In this document: positions 1 to 5,822 of the stretch, piece after piece
Position numbering within the stretch: position 1 is the stretch's first letter
How the letters are laid out: the number at the start of each line of letters is the position of its first letter
Assembly: GCA_043738565.1 (NCBI GenBank)
Contig: JAYUGA010000046.1
Span: 1 to 17,651 of the forward strand
Direction of reading: 5' to 3'
DNA: 17,651 nt
Source of the DNA: Stagnihabitans sp043738565
GTDB taxonomy: Bacteria; Pseudomonadota; Alphaproteobacteria; Rhodobacterales; Rhodobacteraceae
Notes under the pieces: generated by a model
What the model saw: only the letters and a program-made list of their open reading frames with translations
What the model was told of the DNA's origin: nothing
The model's database searches: none
Position numbers and translations under genes: made by a program

Positions 1-2
1 GC

Positions 3-312
3 CCATTCAGCCGCTGGTTCCGGCTGCCGGACCCCGAAGCCGTTGGCCGCGCTTTTGCGGCATTTCTGGATGATCTGGGGGCGGATGGGGCCGGGGTCAT
101 GGCCATTGACGGCAAGACGCTCAGGCGGTCGTTCGACCAGGCGGCGGGGCGGCGGGGCGGCGGGGCGCTCGCCTCTGCAGGTCGTCACCGCCTTTGGCAG
201 CGGCGCGCGGCTGGATTTGGGTCAATGTGCCGTGACGGGTGGCGGCAATGAGATCACGGCGGCGCCGATCCTGCACGGCACTCCCGCCGTGCCTATGCTC
301 GCGTGCTTGTGA
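3..312 (+). pseudogene. ISAs1-family transposase fragment, frameshifted and truncated
   Basis: This is a remnant of an ISAs1-type DDE transposase. It is already open at the left edge. One frame reads PFSRWFRLPDPEAVGR, then AIDGKTLRRSFDQAAG, which holds the D of the catalytic core in the ISAs1-like context IDGKTLRRS. The reading then breaks in a GC repeat at 143-166 and resumes one frame over as LQVVTAFGSGARLDLGQ and NEITAAP, both typical of the family. After about position 276 the similarity fades (HGTPAVPMLACL, then stop), so the C-terminal half, including the last catalytic residues, is missing. No IS end can be assigned. The element cannot be active as it stands. The family call rests on remembered motifs and is fairly secure; the exact right boundary is not. 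Confidence 0.8.
143..166. repeat. Three tandem copies of the 8-base unit GGCGGGGC
   Basis: GGCGGGGC occurs three times back to back inside the transposase remnant. Removing two copies (16 bases) restores one continuous frame reading FDQAAGRSPLQVVTAFG. The tandem expansion is therefore the likely frame-breaking lesion. Confidence 0.85.
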
Positions 313-347
313 GGGAGAAGATTATGAAATCATCTCCCAAAGGATGG

Positions 348-376
348 CCCCTTGACTCGTTCAAGGGGGGGGGGGG
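348..376. repeat. Perfect hairpin followed by a run of twelve G
   Basis: CCCCTTGA (348-355), loop CTCGT, then TCAAGGGG (361-368) form a perfect 8-base-pair stem whose right arm runs on into G12 (365-376). CCCCTTGA recurs at 824-831, just before a C10 tract, so the low-GC stretch between them is bracketed by G and C homopolymers. The role is unknown; it may be the edge of an old insertion. Confidence 0.6.
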
Positions 377-415
377 TAGGTGTGGTCGCGCGAGCCAACA
401 GTAGGAGAGCAGTCG

Positions 416-740
416 GTGCTTTCATTTCTTCCATTTGTTGTTATCTTTGCTATTGTATTTCCTGTTGCTCAATTCCTTAGGAAGAGGAAAACAGAAGCCA
501 CTGCCGAGCAGATACGGACCATCAAAAATTGCCGGCAATGCTGGAAGCGCGGCTCTTGGCCTCGCTGTGTATCTTGGAAGCGACAAAATCGCCTCGTTTC
601 GGATCAACGGTGCGGCAGACGGGCGAATGAATGCTGACAAAGCAGAAAGCATTCACAATTTGCTATTTTTTGGTGGCTTGGGCGCGGCGGCTTTTTACGC
701 AGTAAGGTTGCTTCTAATGTTTAGCAAGAATCCCAAGTAA
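416..740 (+). pseudogene. Probable broken gene for a small two-helix membrane protein
   Basis: I do not recognise the family. A GTG at 416 follows AGGAGA with good spacing and opens LSFLPFVVIFAIVFPVAQFL, a clear membrane helix, then RKRKTEATAEQI. That frame then degrades into Cys/Trp/Arg-rich sequence and stops at 637. In the neighbouring frame natural-looking protein continues from about 510: GPSKIAGNAGSAALGLAVYL, then SFRINGAADGRMNADKAESI, a second helix NLLFFGGLGAAAFYAVRLLL, and a stop at 738-740. I infer a single frameshift around 500-530, giving an ancestral protein of about 105 residues. The alternative is an intact 101-residue frame starting at TTG 435, but its N-terminus is low-complexity Leu and it lacks a ribosome binding site. 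GC is about 41% over 421-540, far below the neighbours, which suggests acquired DNA. Confidence 0.45.
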
Positions 741-827
741 TTAGCGTAACCCTCTTCAGTACCTTGAGGTAGCCCACCGCCGTCATCGAATGTTTATCGG
801 CAATCGGTTGGCACCAACCAACGCCCC

Positions 828-856
828 TTGATCCCCCCCCCCAACCCCTCTATACG
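828..856 (+). promoter_or_regulatory. Candidate sigma-70-type promoter for rplO-secY-adk with a C-tract spacer
   Basis: TTGATC (828-833) and TATACG (851-856) are separated by exactly 17 bases. Each hexamer matches the consensus at four of six positions. The run of ten C (833-842) supplies the last base of the -35 hexamer and most of the left half of the spacer. Transcription would start near 863, leaving a leader of about 90 bases before rplO. A promoter is expected here because the ribosomal operon upstream has been replaced by other DNA. Confidence 0.45.
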
Positions 857-903
857 CCCCCGGTGGCGCCCCGCGTCACAGAATCAACACGATGCGCCGC
901 GTT

Positions 904-928
904 GCCCCTGTCCGTCGCAGGCAGGGGC
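904..928 (+). promoter_or_regulatory. Leader hairpin before rplO
   Basis: GCCCCTG (904-910) pairs with CAGGGGC (922-928) across an 11-base loop, ending 23 bases before the rplO start. There is no T-run after it, so it is not a typical terminator. It could be a leader structure or a chance pairing in GC-rich DNA. Confidence 0.35.
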
Positions 929-951
929 TTTCCGGCAAAGGAGATTGCGAC

Positions 952-1449
952 ATGAAACTGCATGAGTTGCACGACAACGAAGGTGCCACCAAATCCAAAC
1001 GTCGCAAGGCGCGCGGTCCGGGTTCAGGCAAGGGCAAGACCGCCGGCCGGGGGATCAAGGGTCAGAAATCCCGTTCGGGCGTGGCGATTGGTGGCTATGA
1101 AGGCGGCCAGATGCCGCTGTATCGCCGCCTGCCGAAGCGCGGGTTTTCGAAACCGAACCAGAAACGCTTTGCCGTCATCAACCTCGGCCTGATCGAAAAG
1201 TTCATCGCTCTGGGCAAGCTCGATGTGAAGGCGGAAATCACCGAGGACATGCTGGTCGAGGCGGGCCTGACCGGGCACAAGCGCGACGGCATCCGCATCC
1301 TGAACAAGGGCGAGATCACCTCGAAGGTCAAGCTGAGCGTCACCGGAGCTTCGGCTGCGGCGGTCGAGGCTGTTGCAGCCGCTGGTGGCACGCTGACCGT
1401 GGCTCCGGCTCTGGAACCGCACGGCCGTTCGGTGCGCAAAGCCGTGTAA
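952..1449 (+). CDS. rplO: 50S ribosomal protein L15
   Basis: L15 is a late-assembling protein of the large ribosomal subunit that binds 23S rRNA. The 165-residue product begins MKLHELHDNEGA and has the expected basic, glycine-rich N-terminal arm (GPGSGKGKTAGRGIKGQKSR) and the conserved EGGQMPLYRRLPKRGF stretch, followed by the globular C-terminal domain. It is somewhat longer than the roughly 145 residues of enterobacterial L15. The ATG at 952 was chosen because AAAGGAG precedes it and the family starts here; an in-frame ATG at 892 would add 20 unrelated residues and has no ribosome binding site. secY follows after 110 bases. rpmD and rpsE, the usual upstream partners, are absent; the DNA upstream is IS-derived and low in GC. 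Confidence 0.97.
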   Translation: MKLHELHDNEGATKSKRRKARGPGSGKGKTAGRGIKGQKSRSGVAIGGYEGGQMPLYRRLPKRGFSKPNQKRFAVINLGLIEKFIALGKLDVKAEITEDMLVEAGLTGHKRDGIRILNKGEITSKVKLSVTGASAAAVEAVAAAGGTLTVAPALEPHGRSVRKAV

Positions 1450-1499
1450 GGGATTGTAGCTGTCCCCAGGACCGCTTACATCTGCTGCGAGTTTTCCCG

Positions 1500-1530
1500 C
1501 GCCGCCGACCGGAAGACCGGATCGGCGGCG
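1500..1530 (+). promoter_or_regulatory. Strong stem-loop between rplO and secY
   Basis: CGCCGCCGA (1500-1508) pairs with TCGGCGGCG (1522-1530), and CCGG with CCGG inside it around an AAGA loop, giving 13 base pairs with one bulged A (1521). There is no proper T-run after it, and it lies within a co-directional operon. An attenuator or RNA-processing structure setting the L15:SecY ratio is more likely than a full terminator. Confidence 0.5.
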
Positions 1531-1559
1531 TTATCCATTCCGCTCATGGAGCATCCGAC

Positions 1560-2918
1560 ATGGCATCTGCCGCCGAACAAATGGCCGCGAACCTTAGCTG
1601 GGGCGCATTGGGCAAGGCGACCGACCTGCGCCAACGCATCCTCTATACGGTGCTGCTGCTGATGGTTTACCGCCTTGGCACCTACATCCCGGTCCCCGGC
1701 ATCGACGGCACCGCTCTTAAGAACTTCATGGAGAATCAGGGCTCTGGCCTGGGGGGCATGCTGTCCCTGTTCACCGGCGGCGCGATCAAGCGCATGGGCA
1801 TCTTTGCCCTGGGCGTCATGCCCTATATCTCGTCCTCGATCATCATTCAGCTGCTGGCCTCGATGGTCCCGGCGCTGGAGCAGTTGAAGAAAGAGGGCGA
1901 TCAGGGTCGCAAGAAGATGAACCAGTACACCCGCTATGCCACCGTGGCACTGGCGGGTTTCCAGGGCTGGGCGATTGCGGCCAGCATCGTGGCGGGCGGG
2001 CTGGCGCATGACCCGTCGCTGTTCTTCAAGCTCAGCACCGTGATCACGCTGGTCGGCGGCACCATGTTCCTGATGTGGCTGGGCGAGCAGATCACCGCCC
2101 GCGGCATCGGCAACGGCGTGTCCTTGATCATCTTCACCGGCATTGTCGCCGAAATTCCGAACGCGATTGCCAAGTTTCTGGTGCAGGGCCGGTCAGGGGC
2201 GGTGTCGCCCTTCGTGATCATCGGCGTGCTGATCATGGTCGTCGCAGTGATCGGCTTTGTGGTGTTCATGGAACGCGCCCTGCGCAAGATCCATATCCAG
2301 TATCCGCGTCGTCAGGTCGGCATGAAGGTTTATGACGGCGGTTCGTCGCATCTGCCGATCAAGGTCAACCCGGCGGGCGTGATTCCGGCGATCTTCGCCT
2401 CGTCGCTGTTGCTGTTGCCGACCACCATTGCCACGTTTTCGGGGTCGAATTCCGGGCCGGTCATGTCGACGATCCTCGCCTATTTCGGCCCCGGCCAGCC
2501 GCTGTATCTGCTGTTCTACGTTGCCATGATTGTGTTCTTCGCGTTTTTCTACACTGCCAACGTGTCGTTCAAGACCGATGACGTCGCCGAGAATCTGAAG
2601 AACCAGAACGGCTTCATCCCCGGCATCCGCCCCGGTAAAAAGACCCAGGACTATCTGGATTATGTGGTGACACGGGTTCTGGTGGTCGGCTCCGCCTATC
2701 TGGCGGCGGTGGCCTTGCTGCCGGAAATCCTGCGCAGCCAGTTCGCCATCCCGTTCTATTTCGGCGGCACGTCGGTTTTGATTGTCGTGTCGGTCACGAT
2801 GGACACGATCAACCAGATCCAGTCGCATATGCTGGCGCATCAATACGAAGGGCTGATCGAACGCTCGCAACTTCGCGGCAAAAAACGGACGGGAACCAAG
2901 GCGCCGGCAAGGCGCTAA
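1560..2918 (+). CDS. secY: Preprotein translocase subunit SecY
   Basis: SecY is the channel subunit of the SecYEG translocon in the inner membrane; it exports unfolded preproteins with SecA and inserts membrane proteins delivered by SRP. The 452-residue product has the expected ten hydrophobic segments. It shows the conserved YRLGTYIPVPGID in helix 1, LFTGGAIKRMGIFALGVMPY leading into the helix 2 region, GNGVSLIIFTGI, and the cytosolic loop with PRRQVGMKVYDG and later NLKNQNGFIPGIRPGK. It ends in a basic tail (RGKKRTGTKAPARR). The ATG at 1560 has GGAG eight bases upstream. adk follows 23 bases after the stop, the usual secY-adk pairing of alphaproteobacteria. Confidence 0.97.
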   Translation: MASAAEQMAANLSWGALGKATDLRQRILYTVLLLMVYRLGTYIPVPGIDGTALKNFMENQGSGLGGMLSLFTGGAIKRMGIFALGVMPYISSSIIIQLLASMVPALEQLKKEGDQGRKKMNQYTRYATVALAGFQGWAIAASIVAGGLAHDPSLFFKLSTVITLVGGTMFLMWLGEQITARGIGNGVSLIIFTGIVAEIPNAIAKFLVQGRSGAVSPFVIIGVLIMVVAVIGFVVFMERALRKIHIQYPRRQVGMKVYDGGSSHLPIKVNPAGVIPAIFASSLLLLPTTIATFSGSNSGPVMSTILAYFGPGQPLYLLFYVAMIVFFAFFYTANVSFKTDDVAENLKNQNGFIPGIRPGKKTQDYLDYVVTRVLVVGSAYLAAVALLPEILRSQFAIPFYFGGTSVLIVVSVTMDTINQIQSHMLAHQYEGLIERSQLRGKKRTGTKAPARR

Positions 2919-2941
2919 GCGACCAACAAACGGGGGGCGGG

Positions 2942-3592
2942 ATGGTCAATATCATACTTCTTGGCCCTCCGGGTGCTGGCAAGGGAACGCAGGCCAAGCG
3001 GCTGGTCGATGAACGGCAGATGGTGCAGCTTTCGACTGGCGACATGCTGCGCGAGGCACGGCATTCGGGCACCGAAATGGGCCTGAAGGTGGCCGCCGTG
3101 ATGGACCGTGGCGGTCTGGTGACCGACGAGATCGTGATCGGCCTGATCGAGGAAAACCTGCACCACGACGCCCCCGGCGGTTTCATCTTTGACGGCTTCC
3201 CCCGCACGCTGAAACAGGCTGACGCGCTGGCGGTGGTGCTGGAACGGGTCGGAATGACGCTGGATCGTGTCATCGAAATGGCGGTCGATGATGAGGCGCT
3301 GGTGGCCCGCATCACCGGGCGCTACACCTGCGGCAATTGCGGCGCGGTCTATCACGACGTCACCCATCCCACCGCCAGACCCGGCGTCTGCGATGTCTGC
3401 GGCTCGACCAATCTCATACGCCGCGCCGATGACAACGAAGACGCGCTGCGGGTCAGGCTGATGGAATATTACAAGAAAACCTCGCCGCTGATCGGCTATT
3501 ACTATGCCAAGTGCAAGCTGGTGACGGTGGACGGTCTGGCGGAAATGGACGCGGTTGCAGCCTCCGTTGCGAAAGTTCTTGACAGAAGCTGA
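2942..3592 (+). CDS. adk: Adenylate kinase, long form with zinc-type LID
   Basis: This enzyme interconverts ATP + AMP and two ADP in the cytoplasm and keeps adenylate pools balanced. The 216-residue product starts MVNIILLGPPGAGKGTQAK, with the P-loop at residues 8-15. It continues with the AMP-binding stretch LSTGDMLR and the DGFPRT motif. The LID carries C130-x2-C133 and C150-x2-C153, the four-cysteine zinc-binding arrangement found in many but not all bacterial Adks; proteobacterial enzymes often lack it. The RADDNEDALRVRL motif supplies arginines for phosphoryl transfer. The ATG at 2942 follows a G-rich Shine-Dalgarno (GGGGGGCGG). It is probably cotranscribed with secY. A gap of 169 bases before rpsM contains a likely new promoter. 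Confidence 0.97.
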   Translation: MVNIILLGPPGAGKGTQAKRLVDERQMVQLSTGDMLREARHSGTEMGLKVAAVMDRGGLVTDEIVIGLIEENLHHDAPGGFIFDGFPRTLKQADALAVVLERVGMTLDRVIEMAVDDEALVARITGRYTCGNCGAVYHDVTHPTARPGVCDVCGSTNLIRRADDNEDALRVRLMEYYKKTSPLIGYYYAKCKLVTVDGLAEMDAVAASVAKVLDRS

Positions 3593-3611
3593 AATATCCC
3601 CATGCGCGGCC

Positions 3612-3640
3612 TTGACGCTCTGGTCAAAAGCCCATACAGC
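3612..3640 (+). promoter_or_regulatory. Candidate promoter for rpsM-rpsK-rpoA-rplQ
   Basis: TTGACG (3612-3617) matches the -35 consensus at five positions and lies exactly 17 bases before TACAGC (3635-3640), a weak -10. TTGAC is also mirrored by GTCAA at 3623-3627, a small dyad that could be an operator or chance. The position in the longest gap of the cluster fits a secondary promoter for the alpha-operon genes. Confidence 0.5.
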
Positions 3641-3647
3641 ACGGCGT

Positions 3648-3674
3648 CCCGCTGCGGAATCACTTCGCGGCGGG
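3648..3674 (+). promoter_or_regulatory. Stem-loop in the rpsM leader
   Basis: CCCGCTGCG (3648-3656) pairs fully with CGCGGCGGG (3666-3674), counting one T:G wobble, around the loop GAATCACTT. It would lie just downstream of the candidate promoter and about 87 bases before the rpsM start. This is where ribosomal-protein leaders used for feedback control are found, but I recognise no known motif. Confidence 0.45.
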
Positions 3675-3761
3675 CAATCGTTTCGGAATTGTGAACGCAC
3701 CGTTCCGGGTTGTGAAAAAAGGTTCTGGCACCACGGAACCGCAACGAAAAGGAAGCCACGT

Positions 3762-4130
3762 TTGGCACGTATTGCTGGCGTCAACATCCCGACTGCAAAG
3801 CGGGTTCCCATTGCACTGACCTATATCCACGGCATCGGCCCGCATGTTGCGGACCAGATCTGCACCTCGATCGGCATCGACCAGTCGCGCCGCGTCAACC
3901 AGTTGACCGACGGCGAAGTGCTGGCGATCCGCGAATATATCGACGCGAACTTCACGGTCGAAGGCGATCTGCGCCGCGAAACCTCGATGAACATCAAGCG
4001 TCTGATGGACCTGGGCTGCTACCGCGGCCTGCGCCACCGCAAGGGTCTGCCGACCCGCGGCCAGCGCACCCATACCAACGCTCGCACCCGCAAAGGCCCC
4101 GCAAAGGCCATTGCCGGCAAGAAGAAATAA
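3762..4130 (+). CDS. rpsM: 30S ribosomal protein S13, TTG start
   Basis: S13 sits in the head of the small subunit and contacts the P-site tRNA and the large subunit through intersubunit bridges. The product is 122 residues, the normal family length, starting M(TTG)ARIAGVNIPTAKRVPIAL and carrying the helix-two-turn-helix region (HGIGPHVADQIC). It ends in the basic tail RGLPTRGQRTHTNARTRKGP that reaches tRNA. The TTG at 3762 is the correct start: AAAAGGAAG lies about seven bases upstream, the protein then begins exactly where S13 begins, and no ATG or GTG fits. A non-ATG start may lower translation relative to rpsK. rpsK follows after 12 bases. Confidence 0.96.
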   Translation: MARIAGVNIPTAKRVPIALTYIHGIGPHVADQICTSIGIDQSRRVNQLTDGEVLAIREYIDANFTVEGDLRRETSMNIKRLMDLGCYRGLRHRKGLPTRGQRTHTNARTRKGPAKAIAGKKK

Positions 4131-4142
4131 GGAGCGGACATC

Positions 4143-4541
4143 ATGGCACGCGAAACCACCAAAGCCGCCCGCACCAAGAAGAAAGAGCGCAAGAACATCG
4201 CCGCTGGCGTTGCGCACGTCAATTCTTCGTTCAACAACACCAAGATCCTGATCTCTGACGTGCAGGGCAACGCGATCTCGTGGTCGTCCGCTGGCACGAT
4301 GGGCTTCAAGGGCTCGCGCAAATCGACGCCCTATGCCGCCCAGATGGCCGCCGAAGACGCTGCCAAAAAGGCGCAGGAACACGGCATGAAAACCGTTGAG
4401 GTTGAAGTGCAGGGCCCCGGTTCGGGCCGTGAATCCGCGCTGCGGGCATTGGCGGCGACGGGCCTGAACATCACCTCGATCCGCGACGTGACGCCTTTGG
4501 CGCACAACGGCTGCCGTCCGCCAAAGCGCCGTCGCGTCTGA
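4143..4541 (+). CDS. rpsK: 30S ribosomal protein S11
   Basis: S11 lies on the platform of the small subunit and helps shape the mRNA exit side and the Shine-Dalgarno duplex site. The product is 132 residues with a lysine-rich N-terminal arm (residues 1-20), the core AHVNSSFNNTKILISDVQGN, the KGSRKSTPYAAQMAAEDAA helix, and the conserved end LAHNGCRPPKRRRV. The ATG at 4143 follows AAGGAGCGG, 12 bases after the rpsM stop, so the two are cotranscribed. rpoA follows after 120 bases that contain an inverted repeat. Confidence 0.97.
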   Translation: MARETTKAARTKKKERKNIAAGVAHVNSSFNNTKILISDVQGNAISWSSAGTMGFKGSRKSTPYAAQMAAEDAAKKAQEHGMKTVEVEVQGPGSGRESALRALAATGLNITSIRDVTPLAHNGCRPPKRRRV

Positions 4542-4557
4542 TCTGTCACTGAATTGG

Positions 4558-4585
4558 TCGGGCTGTGCCACGCGGCGCGGCCCGA
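4558..4585 (+). promoter_or_regulatory. Inverted repeat between rpsK and rpoA
   Basis: TCGGGC (4558-4563) and GCCCGA (4580-4585) form a six-base-pair outer stem, with weaker TGCC/GGCG pairing inside, followed by TTTC. It could be a partial terminator that tunes rpoA output, or a processing site. Confidence 0.35.
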
Positions 4586-4661
4586 TTTCGGCGTTTAATC
4601 CAAGACCCTCGGGCGTCCGTCGTTCTGGACATGGGCAGCGGACAAGTATGGAGGCGAAAGC

Positions 4662-5678
4662 ATGATCCACAAGAATTGGCTCGAACTGATCAAGCCGCAA
4701 CAATTGGGCGTCAAGGCCGGTCCTGACGCACAGCGCACGGCAACTCTGGTTGCCGAACCGCTGGAGCGCGGCTTTGGCCTGACGCTGGGCAACGCGCTGC
4801 GCCGCGTGCTGCTGTCGTCGCTGCAAGGTGCCGCGATCACGAGCGTCCAGATCGACAACGTGCTGCACGAGTTTTCCAGCGTGGCGGGCGTGCGTGAAGA
4901 TGTCACCGACATCGTGCTGAACCTGAAAGGCGTCCGCCTGAAGATGGATGTCGAAGGCCCGAAACGGCTGTCGATTTCCGCCAAGGGTCCGGGCGTCGTC
5001 ACCGCGGGCGACATTTCGGAAAGCTCGGGCATCGAGATTCTGAACCGCGATCACGTCATCTGCCACCTCGACGATGGTGCCGATGTGTTCATGGAACTGA
5101 CGGTTTCGACCGGCAAGGGCTATGTCGCCGCCGACAAGAACCGCCCGGAAGATGCGCCGATCGGCCTGATCCCGATTGATGCGATCTATTCGCCGGTCAA
5201 GAAAGTCAGCTACGAAGTCACGCCGACCCGCGAAGGTCAGGTGCTGGACTATGACCGCCTGACGATGAAGCTGGAAACCGACGGCTCGCTGACCCCCGAA
5301 GACGCCGTGGCCTATGCCGCGCGGATTCTGCAAGACCAGCTTGCGGTCTTCGTCAACTTTGACGAGCCGGAAGCGGCGGGCAAGGGCATCGAGGATGCCG
5401 GGCTGGAATTCAACCCGCTGCTCCTGAAGAAAGTCGACGAGCTGGAACTCAGCGTCCGTTCGGCCAACTGCCTGAAGAACGACAACATCGTCTACATCGG
5501 CGATCTGATTCAGAAAACCGAAGCCGAAATGCTGCGCACCCCGAACTTTGGCCGCAAGTCCCTGAACGAAATCAAGGAAGTGCTGTCGGGCATGGGGCTG
5601 CATCTGGGTATGGAAGTCGAAGACTGGCCGCCGGAAAACATCGAAGACCTGGCCAAACGCTTCGAAGACCAATTCTGA
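4662..5678 (+). CDS. rpoA: DNA-directed RNA polymerase subunit alpha
   Basis: The alpha subunit dimerises to start RNA polymerase assembly and contacts UP elements and activators through its C-terminal domain. The product is 338 residues. The N-terminal domain (about 1-235) shows PLERGFGLTLGNALRRVLLSS, the dimerisation and beta-contact helix. After an acidic linker, the C-terminal domain (about 255-330) shows LELSVRSANCLKNDNI, with the Arg that binds DNA minor groove and its Asn-Cys-Leu context. This is followed by IGDLIQKTEAEMLRTPNFG and RKSLNEIKEVL. The ATG at 4662 has GGAGG seven bases upstream. rplQ lies 144 bases downstream, behind three consecutive hairpins. Confidence 0.98.
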   Translation: MIHKNWLELIKPQQLGVKAGPDAQRTATLVAEPLERGFGLTLGNALRRVLLSSLQGAAITSVQIDNVLHEFSSVAGVREDVTDIVLNLKGVRLKMDVEGPKRLSISAKGPGVVTAGDISESSGIEILNRDHVICHLDDGADVFMELTVSTGKGYVAADKNRPEDAPIGLIPIDAIYSPVKKVSYEVTPTREGQVLDYDRLTMKLETDGSLTPEDAVAYAARILQDQLAVFVNFDEPEAAGKGIEDAGLEFNPLLLKKVDELELSVRSANCLKNDNIVYIGDLIQKTEAEMLRTPNFGRKSLNEIKEVLSGMGLHLGMEVEDWPPENIEDLAKRFEDQF

Positions 5679-5680
5679 AC

Positions 5681-5708
5681 GTAGGGTGCGTCAGATGACG
5701 CACCTTAC
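5681..5708. repeat. Palindromic intergenic element, copy 1, after rpoA
   Basis: GTAGGGTGCGTC and GACGCACCTTAC form a 12-base-pair stem (one G:T wobble) around the loop AGAT, starting two bases after the rpoA stop. The core GGTGCGTCAGATGACGCACC recurs with one substitution at 14687-14706 behind bztD. It is a repeated element of the REP kind, possibly acting as a 3'-end stabiliser or weak terminator. Confidence 0.75.
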
Positions 5709-5719
5709 CGCCTGCAATG

Positions 5720-5756
5720 CCCGCATGTGCGGGGAAAACAAGGGTTGCAAAAACCC
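5720..5756 (+). promoter_or_regulatory. Two further short hairpins before rplQ
   Basis: CCCGC-ATGT-GCGGG (5720-5733) and GGGTT-GCAAA-AACCC (5742-5756) follow the palindromic element directly. Together the three hairpins fill the first half of the 144-base rpoA-rplQ gap. The rest of the gap leads to the rplQ ribosome binding site with no clear promoter. Confidence 0.4.
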
Positions 5757-5822
5757 CAAGGTGAGCGGGGCCATTCGTAGGCCTCGCCGGACAAAGCAAA
5801 ACAGAGGTTCAGGAGAAATATC

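Noticed and set aside
143..166. The GC-rich repeat as a CRISPR or protein-binding iteron array.
   Set aside because: Units are only eight bases, directly adjacent, and explained as a slippage expansion inside a transposase reading frame.
324..404. A 26-codon reading frame after GAGGGAG that runs through the G12 tract, a possible phase-variable gene.
   Set aside because: The frame ends soon after the tract, and changing the tract length does not join it to any longer protein: one shift meets TAG at once, the other only about 30 unremarkable codons.
892..951. In-frame ATG at 892 as the start of rplO.
   Set aside because: It has no ribosome binding site, adds residues unlike L15, and lies across the leader hairpin. 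The ATG at 952 has AAAGGAG and the family start.
3660..5672. A 670-codon open frame on the minus strand opposite rpsM-rpsK-rpoA.
   Set aside because: It is the antisense shadow of three certain genes with strong GC codon bias, has no recognisable domains, and is rich in His/Arg/Gln as such shadows are.
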